A stretch of DNA of 64,000 nucleotides from NCBI RefSeq assembly GCF_003144245.1, contig NW_020289978.1, positions 806,001 to 870,000 of the forward strand, read 5' to 3'. This stretch comes from Jaminaea rosea (lineage: Eukaryota; Basidiomycota; Exobasidiomycetes; Microstromatales). The position numbers were made by a program, and so were the translations under genes. Position 1 is the first letter of the stretch, and every line of letters starts with the position of its first letter. A model generated the notes under the pieces. It did not search any database and had not been told where the DNA came from. It saw only the letters and a list, made by a program, of their open reading frames with translations. This document shows positions 11,268 to 23,500 of the stretch, piece by piece.

Positions 11268-13911
11268 TCAGCAATAGAAATCGGCCGCCTCCCTGATAAC
11301 TGCCACCCGGCCGTCATCTACTCCGCCCGTGGCATCGTCTGGCGGCAGTCTCGACCGTCTGCGCTGCTGCTCGACATGCCCCATCTTATTCTTGAGAGCC
11401 GCAATGGCTGCCGCAGGTGTGTTAGCGGAGAGAGGTCCGAAAGATGTGCTATTCTCGCCGATGTTGCTGCTGTCGCTCGGCGGGGGCAGTGCGAGAGGGG
11501 AGACGACCTCGCCTAGGGAGAGTGGGGTTGAGAACAGGGAAGAGGGAGAAGGCATCAAAGTAGCCGGAATTGTCATTGAACCGGGAGTTCTGGTCGATGG
11601 TGGAATGAGAGGAGCCAGAGAAGACGTGCTCGAGTTGCGGACCTGAGGAGATGATGGAGGTGAGATGATGGTCTGGGATGAAGAAGGGGAGGAAGGCGTT
11701 GCAACGCCCTTGCCGCTGGGGTTAAACTGATTGGTCCTTGCGTCGTCGCTTGCAAGGGCATCGACAGCTCCAGCTACTTCGCCATCCGTGGCGCGCCTTC
11801 GTCTCCTTGGCGAGGCCGTCAACGTCGCTCCACTCGATGATCGCGACGTGTCAGCCGATGTTCCGACGGCTGTGCCCCTTGTGGGTGCCTTTCCCTTCCC
11901 CAACTCGCCGTACGTGTTCCACGAGCCCCGCTCCTTCTTCTTCGGGCCCATAAAGTCCCCACTTTGGCTGCGTCGCGGGGGACGAGGCGGTCCATCGCTT
12001 GCTTCCCGGCGTGGACTCGGCCCACGACGCCACATCAGCGTCGTCGTCGACGATGTTGATGAAGAACCAGGAGAGGTCGGGCTAGCCTCATTGGCTGCCC
12101 ACCCAAATCCAGCGAGACCGCGCGTGGTAAGTTGCCCAGGGGATCCCGCCTCTCTCGACATGTACTTTCTCATTGTTCTCGAGCTCAGCAGGCTACCACC
12201 TGAGGGCCCACTTCCACCGCTCCCGCTGCTGCCACCGGCAGCGTTTGGGCTACTGGAACTACCACCATGATACCTCCTCGTCCACGATGCCAATGTGGGT
12301 GAAGGACTGGGCGACCGCGACGTCGTCCTCACACGACCAATGCTGCTCCCAGATTGTCGAGCCGTAGCTGCTCGCTCTTGATGAGCAAGGCGCTCCCGCG
12401 TCCAAACGTCGCTCATCAGGAGGAGCGTCGGAGGGGGAAGCGTGGTGGGGCGAGGAGGCTTCGCTCGCTGGGGCTTGGCATCGATCGGTGAGGGATAGGG
12501 AGAGGAAGCTGCACTTGCACTTGCGCTCGCACTCGCGACGGAAGCTGAAGTGGAAGGAAAAGGTAGGAACGGTGGTAGAGGAGGCAGAGGTGGCGGAGGA
12601 GGTGAAGGAGTCCAGCAGGACGGGCCGCACTGATAGCTGGAAAGTGACACCGTCGTTTGAGACCCGCCGGCAGGCGGCAGAGAAATGCGCTCCATTTCGG
12701 TGGGGAAGGGAAAGCCACTCGTCGTAAAGCGTCGTGGTGTGTGGGGCGAGTGCGGTGCCGTTGACTGGGCTTGAGAGAAGGAGAAGGAGGGAGAAGGGAT
12801 CTCCGGCCAGCGACAAATGTCGCCAGATGGTCTTCGAATGTCGGCTTGCGGGGACGAAGGAGAAGTTGCTGTCCAGGTCTCCTCTACCTGAGGCGAGGCA
12901 TGATGCGATCGGATTCCCGGCCCTTCGTGCTGCGAGATCGTGTTTTCCTTGCTGATATTGACGCTTACGTGGTCGAGGAGCACGCCAGCGCCGCCAATGT
13001 AAGTGTAGTCGATTTCGAATCGCTGCAGTCCTTCTGATTTGAGGCTGAGCGGGCGATTGCCAATGCTCTCGTAGAGAGACGTCTGCGACGAGCTTGGGTG
13101 CAGGCCTCCTTCCACCCGCTCGCTCGGAGATTGGGCCGATGTTGCAGTATCAACTGAATCGATGAGCTCTTCTGTCGAATGGACGGGCGAAGTGGGTGGC
13201 CCATCAGCGTTCGGCGACAGTGGACGCGGCGCGCGCTGTGCCTCTGCCGTGGCATTCGCCTCTTCCAACACGTGCAGGGCTCCATACGTGCCATTGACGT
13301 CCAAGGCGCTGTCGCGGATTGAGTGCGAGCCTGGGCGTCTGGCAAAGGAGCGCAGCTTGTCTTTTACGTCGCCCAAGCTTAGATTCGAGGCTATCGTGAG
13401 AGGTGCGAGAGTGTTCAGACACGGCGCTTGAAAGAGCCGCTTCAGACTGGTCGTACTTACGTCTTCGCCGCATCGAGGCATTGAGATTGATGCGAGCCGA
13501 TCGAGGCGGCGTGTTTGGGGCAGAGATGCTGGCTATGGGCTTATGCGCAACTCCCGTGCCGTGACCGCAGGAGCTCAGAGGATGGCGAAAGATCTCGTCT
13601 ACTGTCGCCTCGTAGGGTCGGCCCGAGTCTGCCTGACGATGAGTCACAATTGCTTCCTTGCGGGTGGCACCGCTCAAGATGACTGAGTTTCTGACATGTT
13701 TGAAGGCGCGGATGAGTTGTTGTCGGGCAGATGAAGGGGAGGGAGGAGGCGGCGGCGATACTCTGGGTGGAGGTCCTGTTATCTGGTTGCTGCTGCGGAC
13801 AGTGCCGTCCGGTGTAGAATTTGTCTTTGCGGGAGCGTGGTCGCGTGAGCTAGTCTTCTGTGGGAAAGTCGAGCCCCTGCTCAGCAGGCGGGAGAGAAAA
13901 GCGATAAGCAT
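11268..13911 (-). CDS. Serine/proline-rich protein of unknown function
   Basis: Two exons (13911-13461, 13390-11268; 70-base intron GTAAGT...ATAG) give 857 aa. I recognise no family. The segment around the junction (NLSLGDVKDKLRSFARR) and an N-terminal patch (ARQQLIRAFKHVRNSVILSG) are the only parts that look folded or amphipathic. The rest is dominated by Ser, Pro, Thr and Ala runs, PPPPPPLPPLPPF-like proline stretches and basic patches (SPRRRRRATD). Such composition is typical of disordered phosphorylated scaffolds or regulators. There is no transmembrane segment and no signal peptide. The splice junction keeps frame and the frame stays open for over 2.1 kb on the minus strand, which supports a real gene. 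The C-terminus is ADFYC, which is not a CaaX box. Confidence 0.7.
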
Positions 13912-14199
13912 CGGTCTAAGCTAGATGGCGCAAGGTGTGGTGGGCTGGCCGATGGCGCAAAGGGTGAGCAGGGAAAAGGTGCAACCTGGTATTCAGGCTA
14001 CCCTCTTTTCCACGTTGTCCCGGATCGTTCCTGGCCAGGCGGCATCGATGGGCAACGGCGAGCACTCATCGATCGGTCTCTCTCGCCCTTCTCACCGGCA
14101 AAGCTCATCGTGTGTCATGGTCATTATTAGCTGGCGGCGGCCTGTAATTACATTACAGCATTGCGTCTACTACCTTGCCTCCGCCTATCTAGGCGCGCG

Positions 14200-15138
14200 C
14201 TATGTGTTGTGCCAGAAGAGATTGCGCAAGCTATCCCAGTGCTCAGCGTTATGATACAAGTCTGTCAGCGCGGATGAGGAGAGAAGAGGGAGTCAGGGAG
14301 GTCAGCAAGATAGCATGCAGTCTCGTTAGTGGCTACGCTCACTCACAATCCATCGAGTTGACAAGGCCATTCTGTAGCCTTACTCTCCTATTCTCGAAGA
14401 GCCACATCACGCATCCCCATACCAGTGCTGCAAAGATTTCAAATGACTTGCTGTCCGTAGGGATGGGCTTTTGAGCTGGGTAATCTGGCCTGACTTCTGC
14501 GCGGGGTAGCAGAGAGGAGACGCAACGGGCGCAAGAGTAAAGGACAATCTGCGAGGACGGAGGGGCAAGAATGTGAGAATCTGTCCACGGTGAACAATGT
14601 ATGCGCTCTCGCAATGCTCACTTGCTCATTTACCGCAGTTCTTTCCCCGAATACGACCCATCCTCCCACGATACCGGCAATGAAGCTGTCCATGGACCGC
14701 GCCTTGCCTCCGTTTGTCCTCCTGAGCACAATCTGTAGGAACTTGTACAGGCTGGCGAACTTCATGAGGTTGAACGAATGCATACGTGTGGCCTTGATGA
14801 TGAACTGCAGCTTCTCGCGAGGGGTACCACGGCCAAAGAGGAACGTCATGACGAGTGCGTGGGGGAACCTGGACAGCGTGGGGATAATATGGACGTAAAC
14901 ATGACTGTACTGTGATGGTCATGAGTCGCCTCTTGCTCACCTGATCTTGGCTCCGTAGACAGCTCCATTACGAGCGGCCTGAACGACAATGAGTGATAGC
15001 GAACACAGGCGAATGGAGCGTGTCAGCATCAACTCCGGCTCGATAACCGGCTATCGCACTCACCTTGAGGAGCGTGAAGAAGTCATGGTAGGCCGGGTTG
15101 AGGGCCAGCCTCGTTAGCGAATCGTGGAGGCCTGACAT
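14200..15138 (-). CDS. PXMP4: Peroxisomal membrane protein 4 homolog (PXMP4/PMP24, Tim17-related)
   Basis: Five short exons (15138-15064, 14978-14941, 14868-14622, 14548-14347, 14261-14200) with introns of 85, 72, 73 and 85 bases give 207 aa, against 212 in human PXMP4. The match is collinear throughout. RNGAVYGAKIRFPHALVMTF corresponds to the human signature RNGAVYGAKIRAPHALVMTF. It is followed by FLFGRGTPREKLQFIIKATR, FIAGIVGGWVVFGERTAVNEQ, FAALVWGCVMWLFE and a C-terminal DYLYHNAEHWDSLRNLF. These glycine-rich hydrophobic segments are the Tim17/22/23-like membrane helices. The family is an integral peroxisomal membrane protein of unclear biochemical role, lost in budding yeast. All exon phases agree, and the most intron-rich gene model here is supported by protein similarity at every junction. 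It is divergent from the 15814 gene. Confidence 0.93.
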
Positions 15139-15813
15139 GCGGTGCAACGACGACGACGACGACGAAGCTATCGGTGTGGTGTTGATTCGTCGTTGGCGTT
15201 GCAAATGGAGGGCGGGGTCGAGCGACCCTTGGCCTGGCGGGGCTACGGAAAGGCGCGAATGCCGTGAGCCGGACTGAAGTCTCGTGCGTCTCTCCGGCGG
15301 TCTGAAAGCCTTGAGTGCTGCTCGACGTCTTTGCCGCGTGGTCGACTGCTCAAAGGACCATAAGGACAATCGACCTGCGTGCCTGTTCTGTTGAGTTGCT
15401 TCGCTGCGACGCAGCAGCAGGGCGGAACCACGGGAGCAGCACCAGGGCCGCCCCGCCAAGAGAGAGCAGAGCAGCACTCGGCTGCCTCGCCTCATTGACC
15501 CCTCTTCACTGCCAGACCCTCTGGCAGGATGCTTCGAAGCTGGCCCCTCTCCTCACTCCGTCAACAAAGCGCGGGCGGGCATGCCAGAGCGGCGCGGCGC
15601 CTTCACTCGTTCCTCGTCGTCCTCACACCCCGCCCGACACTCGACGCTACCGTCAATTGTACCTTTTTCCCTTCATTCCCGATCTCCTACCACTCCACGC
15701 ACCAATAACTTTACGCTCTTTCCCTCTCTCACATCAACGTCAGCTCTCTTCAGGCAAGGGCAGCATCAACGAACCAAGCAAAACCGCTACTTCCTCCCTC
15801 CTCTCTTCTCACC
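15139..15813. other. Divergent promoter region between PXMP4 and the single-pass membrane protein gene
   Basis: It covers 675 bp. The half nearest 15814 is CT-rich with several TCTCTT/CCCTTC runs. An open plus-strand frame (15315-15857) overlaps the next gene's start in another frame and has no recognisable domain. No other element is visible. Confidence 0.5.
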
Positions 15814-17477
15814 ATGGACGTGTTGATGGGCGGCTCGCTGCGAAAACGAGCCGATGAGGTTGCGTGCGCCAGTCAAGCCCTCTACACATATCCGACTGCT
15901 TCAGATGTCGTCGACTCTTCTGTCAACACTATCGTGAAGTGGGACAAGACCTGCCTCGACTCTGGTACCAACAAGATCGACATCTACCTGTATGCACCTA
16001 CGTCTGCGAAAGCCAACCTACCCATTCACGCTTGGGTCGAGGTACCTGCTGACAAGGGCTCCTACGATATCAAGCTCAAGCCTGCATGGTGGAACGTCAC
16101 CACTACGCTCTCACAGCAGACGCCTTTGAGTCTCAACATCGTCAAATCTGGCAATGAGCCGTGGGACTCGTCGAACCCTGTTGGGCCCACTTTTCAGGTT
16201 AGTGCAGGCGATTCAAAGACGATACGAAGAGCTCGTCCATGTGCTGATCCACTTTGTCCATCGCATACTTGTAGGCCCTTTACACGGCTCCAGCTCCGGG
16301 CAAAGACCCCCCTAGCGATGCCGTCCAATCGAGCGAGACCAAGAAGCTTATCCAAGCCTTCATCCAGGGAGGCCAATTGACGGGAGCAGGAAAGACGGCC
16401 GCTATCGTTTGCCCGATCATTGTCGTCGTCGTCGCCCTGGGCATCTTCATCCGCAAGCTGCACATCAACCGTAACAACAAGACAGCAGACTGGGCCGACC
16501 ACATGGACAAGCGCATGTCACGCATTTCCCTCGACTGGACGAGCGGTGGTGATGGTTCAGCAGGTCCAGTACCAGGCAGTCGACCCGCCTCATACTACAA
16601 TGCGCAGCGCCCCTCGGGCAACTTTGCTCGCCCCTCTGCCAACTTTGCACGCGCGAATGCAGACACGCGCAGCGTTGCTAGCACCAACTTCGCAGGACGA
16701 GGTGTTGGTGCAGCTCGCGCTATTCACGGCATCGACAACGTCGAGCCAGACTTTGTCGACGAGCACGAGATGCAGGCGAGGCCGAGGGGTCAGTCGATGT
16801 ACGACGAGGGAAACCGTCAGTCGAGGATTTCATTTGCCAACGAGACGGCTGGCGACCGCGTCTCCCGCATCTCGTTTGCTCCCTCGAGCCAGCAGGAACA
16901 TTCTTTCACTCGTGGACACAAGAACTCTGCGTCGATCCCTCGTGTCGGTCAGAACGGTCGTCAGCGTTCCGTCTACTCGGCCGCCGACCCGGACGCTCCG
17001 GCCGTCCCCGCCGTCGACCCATCGTACAGGATGCGAGACAGCGCCGCCTACGCCGACGCGACGCAGGACTATGACGATGCCGAGGAGCTGGCCGACGACG
17101 ATGTCGGCGGGGCTCATGCCTTGGGAGCCAATGACGTGCAAGACCGCATGCGTGCAACGAGCGCAATGTCGAACCGAGAGTCCATGGCAGACTACCCTGC
17201 GGTACGCATGCTCAATGGCGAGGGAGGGGACGAGCAGATGTCGACAGGCATGGCTCCGCCTTCCAACTTGACGTCGCCGGACGACGCCATGAAGCAGTAC
17301 GCTGCCATTCGATCAGGGAGTGCGCAGGGCACTCACAACCGTACGGGCAGCTCGACGGCGATGAGGACCCTATACACGCCGCAGCCGGGACTGGGCCACC
17401 GTACGCACGGCAGTGTGACGGGCAGCAGCTTGAATGAAGACGATGTGGTGGGCTACCGCGAGGCCAACATGCTTTGA
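15814..17477 (+). CDS. Single-pass membrane protein with long cytoplasmic tail, function unknown
   Basis: Two exons (15814-16197, 16275-17477; intron GTTAGT...GTAG, 77 bases) give 528 aa. The N-terminal ~160 residues look like a small extracytoplasmic beta-rich domain, with paired cysteines near 19 and 50 and a WWNVTTT glycosylation sequon. One transmembrane helix (about 169-186, IVCPIIVVVVALGIF) is followed by basic residues (RKLHINRNNK), which puts the long tail in the cytosol. The tail repeats an RxSRIS-type motif three times (RMSRISLDW, QSRISFAN, VSRISFAP), matching basophilic kinase sites. This topology is seen in fungal wall-stress sensor-like proteins, but the ectodomain is not a WSC domain. 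No signal peptide is evident at this start, so the first exon may be missing or the protein may be a reverse signal-anchor. Confidence 0.75.
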
Positions 17478-18323
17478 GCAATCGAGAACACGGATTTCAC
17501 GACCTTCAACGTCACCTGCACCCACACTCTTCTCAACATCTCTACCGGGCCGGCCCCACCACACCACTCAGGATCCCACAACGGACAGAGTCCTGCCTTA
17601 CGCCTCCAAGCCTTTCATCGTTCACGCTCTATCAAGTCTCTCCGCGTTCTCCATTTCGTCCTCCTTCGTCTTTCTTTCAAGTGCACACCACCGCCCCTTT
17701 TACTCTTCGAGCCGGCGACGGATGATGATTCCCTTTTTGCTCTTCTTATGTTGACCCAACTTTCTTCTGCAGATCGTCTGCGACGCGATGCGATGCGAAA
17801 ATGAATAAGCTGTACTCTTCGTTGCTACGCTGTGAGATGCGATGCCACGGACCTGTGAGTGAGCGCAAGCGTGAGGCGCGAGCTTAGGCCCGATTGGAAT
17901 AGGCTATTCAGTCGATCGCAATCGCAAGTCTCGAGGGGCAAGGGCCGTCCTATCCGCGCCGGGTAAACAACACAAAGGCCGGACGGAGCGGGCGGCCGGC
18001 GGTAGTCTACTCGAGGTCGACGGGCATTTCACGTCAGGCCATTTCAGTCAGGGTCGGCTCACAAAGACGACGGCGAAGGCGGCGGCGACCAGGATGAGGT
18101 TCACACGCACTCACACTCACGCATGTTCGTGCATTCAGCCATCACTTTGACTCGTTGAACATTCGTCACAAGTCATCATCTCTAGCAACTGCATTTTCTC
18201 TGGATCACGCTCGACTCGCTCCCAATGAATTTCCGCCTCTCGTCTACATAGAGAGCAAGCAAGCAACCCTTTGCTCACCATCCAGTCGCCAATATTCGAA
18301 ATCCAGCGCCTCTCGCTGCGAGA
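17478..18323. other. Intergenic, 846 bp
   Basis: It holds the 3' UTR of the membrane protein gene and the promoter of the MFS transporter. There are CT-rich stretches, an AATGAATAAG near 17800 that could act as a polyadenylation signal, and CACACTCACACTCACG near 18100. No coding or RNA gene is seen. Confidence 0.5.
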
Positions 18324-20230
18324 ATGCCGTCCTCATCCTCATCATCGTCCTCAGCAACGCAGATCCAGGACTCAGCTACAGACAGCCATGGCCATGCTGC
18401 CAAGAAGGGTTCGCCGCCTAGCAACGTGCCCGGCGCACCTGTCGGAGCAGGAATGGATGCTGGTCCTCCGGATGGCGCCGAGGGAGGAGAGCAGCTGCGG
18501 CACAGTCCATCAGACGAGGACCGCACGATGGACGACACCTCAGGGTCCGCCCCCCACGAGCACAATGGCTCGCCAGGCGGGGCTGCCACCACAATGGGCG
18601 AAAAGGGTCCCAGCACCAACGATGCTGCGGGCAACGACGACGTCCGCTGGGTAGACTTTGCCCCCGACGACCCGGAGAACCCCTTCAACTTCTCCCCCGC
18701 ACGTAAACGCATCATTACGGCTCTAGGCGTCTTCTTCACCGCCGAAGTAGCTGCTACGGCAGGAGCGTACGTGCAGGGGATCACAGGCATGGAAAGTGAC
18801 CTCAACAATCGACACGAGCTTAGCTTGGCTGGAATTTCCCTCTATGCACTCGGTTTTAGTCTGCCGCCACTGATCCTCGCCCCATTCTCTGAGGCCTACG
18901 GGAGAAGAAATATTTTCCTTGCAAGTCACCTGCTCTACACCATCTTCTTCCTCTGCGTGGGATTTGCAGACAATATCTCTACAGTTCTCATCGGACGATT
19001 CCTGCAGGGAGCCTTTGGCTCTACGGGGTCGACGCTCACCGGTGGCCTGCTGAGCGACATCTTTCAGACTCAAGATCGTGGCGGTCCAATGGCGCTCTTT
19101 GCCACGGCAGCCATTGCAGGCACAGGATTCGGTCCTTTCTGGGCCGGATGGGTAGCGCAGAGACAGAGCTTGGGCTGGAGGTGGATTCAGTACATCCAGG
19201 CCATCTTTACTGGCGGAGGATTTCTCGCGATGGTCGTCTTCCTCAGCGAGACGAGGGGCTCCGTGCTGCTTGCAAGGAGGGCGGCGAAGCTGCGCAAGGA
19301 GACGGGAGATCAGAGGTACAAGGCGAGGGCAGAGGAGGAGAGAGCATCCATGGCTGTCCTGCTTAAGGTGTCGCTCACAAGGCCGCTCTGGTTGCTCGTG
19401 TCGGAGCCCATCGTACTCTTCTTTTCGCTCTGGATCTCACTGCTCTGGTGAGTCGATGCAGCGGCATCGAAAGAGGAAGTATCTGTTAGCTGACTTCTTG
19501 CCTCCCTCTCGCTGCACAGGGGTGTCATGTTCTCCCTCCTCGAAAGCATCGGCCTCGTTGCTGCTCTGCACGGCTTCACCGAGGGACAAACGGGTCTCGT
19601 CTTCCTGGCCATCGTCTTCGCCGCCGTGCTAGGCCAGCTCACCAACTCCATACAGAACCGCCTCTACATGCGCAACGTCGCACGCAAGGGGCCAGAGGCC
19701 AGGCTGTACCTCGCTATGGGATCGGCTGTCGCCTTCCCTGTCGGATGTTTCATCTACGGCTGGACGTCATACTCTGACGTTAGCATTGCGGGGCCGATCG
19801 TGGGCATCGTCATTTTAATGTGGGGAGTGCATGGAGTCTACCTGGCCGTCTTCAATTACCTGGCAGATTCGTATCTGGTGAGTCGGTGTGTCAACGCACA
19901 CAAAGCAAGCAGCCTTCTGACCCTTGATTCTGGCAATTGCAGACCTACGCATCCTCAGCCCTCGCCGCGCAATCCTTCTCGCGTAACCTCTTCGCAATGG
20001 CGGTCCCCCTTTTCGCCGAGCAAGTTTACGAGGGCCACCTAGGCTATCACTGGGCGTCAAGTCTTGCAGGCTTCTTAGGTGCGGCTTTGGGTGTTGTGCC
20101 CTTTGTGCTCTTCTTCTACGGAAAGCAGATTCGGGCCAAGAGTCGCTTTTCTTTGCAGTTACAGAAGATGGAGAAAGAGCAGGAAGAGAGAGAGGAGAGG
20201 GAGAAGCAGAACAAGAGGGCCGAAGCATGA
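18324..20230 (+). CDS. Major facilitator superfamily transporter, DHA1 multidrug/polyamine type
   Basis: Three exons (18324-19447, 19520-19877, 19943-20230; introns 72 and 65 bases) give 589 aa. A hydrophilic N-terminus of about 115 residues, rich in Ser/Gly/Asp, ends at DDPENPFNFSPARKR, the usual entry sequence of fungal DHA1 antiporters. Twelve hydrophobic segments follow in two halves separated by a charged loop (LARRAAKLRKETGD). The cytoplasmic loop 2-3 motif is FSEAYGRRN, a version of motif A. GRFLQGAFGSTG and ALFATAAIAGTGFGPFWAGW correspond to motifs B and C (the proton antiport signature). These proteins export drugs, polyamines or toxic metabolites across the plasma membrane; the substrate cannot be read from sequence. 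The C-terminal tail is a charged helix (QKMEKEQEEREERE). Confidence 0.92.
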
Positions 20231-20503
20231 GCCATGTACAATATACGGACTACTCATAGAGACAGGATATGCTGTCATGCCATTGTGTGCTCGTATGCTT
20301 GTGAGGTGCTGCCCATTGCTCATGGCGAAGTGCGGGCCACCGTGAACGTGGAGCGGAAGTGGCGCGAGGGCCGATCGCGTCGATGTCGAGAGTGGATTGG
20401 CTGAGCGTAGAGTGGGCTTTCCTCGATACCTCGTTCCTTTCTTCGTCCCTCAATCGACTCGTCCATACCCGCCTTCATCGTTCTCGTCGCCGTCGCTTGT
20501 CCG

Positions 20504-23500
20504 ATGCCACCAAAGGGATCGAAGTTGATCTCAGGCCAAGGCTCACTTGCAGGCTACTTTTCAGGAGGAAAGATCACTCGGGCTGAAGAAGCGCCGTCCG
20601 CTGGTGGAGGCTCATCATCCAGTGCCACACCAAGCCCGGCAAAGAAGGCAAAGGGTGCCAAAGCAGACACAAAGTCAAAGGGAGGAGCATCCTCGTCCAA
20701 GGCGGCCTCACCACCTGCACCTATTATCAAGGAAGTCGACAGCAAGGTGAGACGCGATGAAACGCTGCGTAACGCGGCGCGAGACGTGTTGGACTCGGCG
20801 AGCTGACCAAATGACCTCGATTCGTCTTGTGCAGATCACTGTTCGAGGGTACACGCCAGCAAAGTCACCAGAGCTGTCTCCCGTCAAGAGCAAAGCGCCG
20901 TGAGTGGTGGCAGATGGAGGGTTGACAGCAGATTCCGTGTGCTCACATCGCAGAGCTTCTTGACCTCCTCGCAGACCTGTTAGATCTCGAGCTCCAATCA
21001 AGGACGACAGCGACGACGAAGACTCAAACATGGTCGCGACATCGTCCAAGGCAGGCGATGGCAGCGCAGGTCAATCTAAATACTTTGCCTCTGGTGGCAA
21101 GGTGAGTCGAGCGTCAGCTATGCTAACAGCGCCTACTCCACTAACCCGCCGCCACGCTTGCCGACACACGCAGAAGAATAGCTCATCGTCGCGAGCAAAG
21201 AAGGAAGTGATCGACGTGGACGACGATGATGACTATGAGGAAGAGGCACCAAAAGCCAAGGGTAAGCGGGCTGCACCAAAGGCCCCTCCCGCTCGAAAGG
21301 GCCGCAAGGTCAAAGACGAGGATGAGGATGAGGAAGGCGACGACGATGATGACGGCTTTGAGCATGAAGACGAAGATGAAGACGAGCCACCAAAGAAGAA
21401 GAGCAAGACCGCCTCGGCCAAGAGCACGCCAGCCAAAGGCGCACCGAAGAAACCAGCTGGTGCCAACGCAGGTGGATCCAAGGCATCGGCCATTGACCTC
21501 GACGACGAGGAACAAGACGAGAAACCCAAGAAGCAAGCCGCCAAGAAGGACACTTCAGCAGACAACAAGGTCGACCAAGCCGCCCTCGCAGCCTCGCGAG
21601 CTCGCGCCGCAGAAGGTCCAAGCAATCCCGGTTCGAAGGAGATTCCTGAGGGCAAGCCCAACTGCCTCGCCGGCCTGACCTTCGTCTTCACCGGCCAACT
21701 CGAGAGTCTCGCACGCGAAGATGCCCAAGCCTTGGTCAAGCGTCTAGGCGCCAAAGTTACTGGTGCTCCGTCTTCCAAGACGTCATTTGTCGTTCTCGGC
21801 GAGGATGCAGGTCCTTCCAAGCTGAAGAAGATCAAAGAGGCCAAGATCGACACCCTCACCGAAGACGGCTTGCTTGACCTCATTCGCAGCCGCGGGGATC
21901 AACCTATGGACGAGGAGACGAAGAGAAAGCTTCAAGAAGAGAAGGACAAGATCATGAAGCTGGCGGCAAAGATGGAGGTCAGCGAAAACGGTGCTGGCAC
22001 GGGAAGCAAGGGACCCAAGGCCGTCGATCATGATCTGCAGTCGCTGTGGACCGTCAAATACGCCCCCTCGCAAGCGAAGGATCTCATGGGGAACAACAAG
22101 CAGATCGAGAAGCTCAAAGAGTGGCTAGAAGCTTGGCCCTCCTCGCTGGCCGCCAACTTCAAGAAGCCCGGCAAGAACGCTACGAACATCTATCGCGCCA
22201 TGCTCATCTCTGGTCCACCCGGTATCGGCAAGACGACGGCGGCTCATCTCATGGCGAAACTGTGCGGCTACGCGCCCATCGAGCTCAATGCTAGTGACAC
22301 GCGCAGCAAAAGACTCATCGAGGACAGCCTCAAGAATGTCATCAATAACAAGAGCTTGGACGGCTGGTACAACGGCAGCGGTGGTGGAGGCAAGATGGAA
22401 GTCCAGGGCGTGACGATCACCGATCGCAGCGTTCTCATTCTCGACGAGGTGGACGGCATGTCAGGCGGTGACCGCGGCGGCATTGGCGCCATCAACCAGC
22501 TAATCAAGAAGACGCGCATTCCCATCATCCTCATCGCCAACGATGCCAAGAGTCAGAAGATGAAGCCCTTCCAGAACACATCCTATGCTCTGCCCTTTCA
22601 GCGTCCAAAGGCCGACTCGGTCCGCGCACGTCTTCTCACCATCGCCTACCGCGAGAAGCTCAAGATTGACAAGAATGTCATGGACCAGCTCATCCTCTCA
22701 GCTCAGAGCGACCTTCGCTCAGTCATCAACATGCTGTCTACTTTCCGCCTTGGTCAGAAGGCCACGATGTCCTTCGACGAGGGCAAAGCTTTGGGCGCGG
22801 CCAACATGAAGGAGGGCGTCGGGAACCCGTTCAACGTGTACAGCGAGCTCTCCTCGCACGGGACCTGGGCGGCCTCATCCAAAAAGAATCTCAATGCGAA
22901 AGCCGACTACTACTTCCAGGACCCGAACATCATCCCTCTTTTCGTTGCAGAGAATTACGCTCGTCAGCAACCGCAGCGAGTTTCGAGCATCAAGAACGAG
23001 AAGCAAAAAGAGTTCGAAGCTCTCAAGCTCGCCAATCGTGCCGCGTCCAGCATCTCAGATGGGGACGTGGTCGACTCGATGATCCACGGACCACAACAGC
23101 ACTGGGGCCTCATGCCTTTGCACGCCATTGTGAGCACCGTCCAGCCCATGTCCCTTATGCACGGCATGACCGTACAGGGGGACAACAGGTGGGGGCCCGC
23201 CTTCCCTGCTTGGCTCGGCAACAATTCAAAGCAACAACGCCTAGCTCGGGCCACAGTCGAGTTGCAAGTCAAGATGCGTCTCTCAGCCTCTGGCTCCAAG
23301 TGGGAGGTGCGTGAGCATTACGCTCCTTATCTCTTCGACGCACTCTCCCGTCCGCTGGTCGATAACAAGGAAAAGGAAGAGGCAATCGAGGAGGTGATCA
23401 AGGTGATGGACGAGTACTACCTCGGCCTAGAGGACAGAGACAATGTGCTTGAGCTCGGCATTGGCGAGCACAATGGCGATGCCCGTATGAAGAAGGTGCC

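Noticed and set aside
11731-12270. 179-aa plus-strand frame
   Set aside because: It is opposite the low-complexity serine-rich orphan; no homology signal and no start context.
15315-15857. 180-aa frame overlapping the membrane protein start
   Set aside because: It is in a different frame from the spliced gene, begins in promoter sequence and has no recognisable domain.
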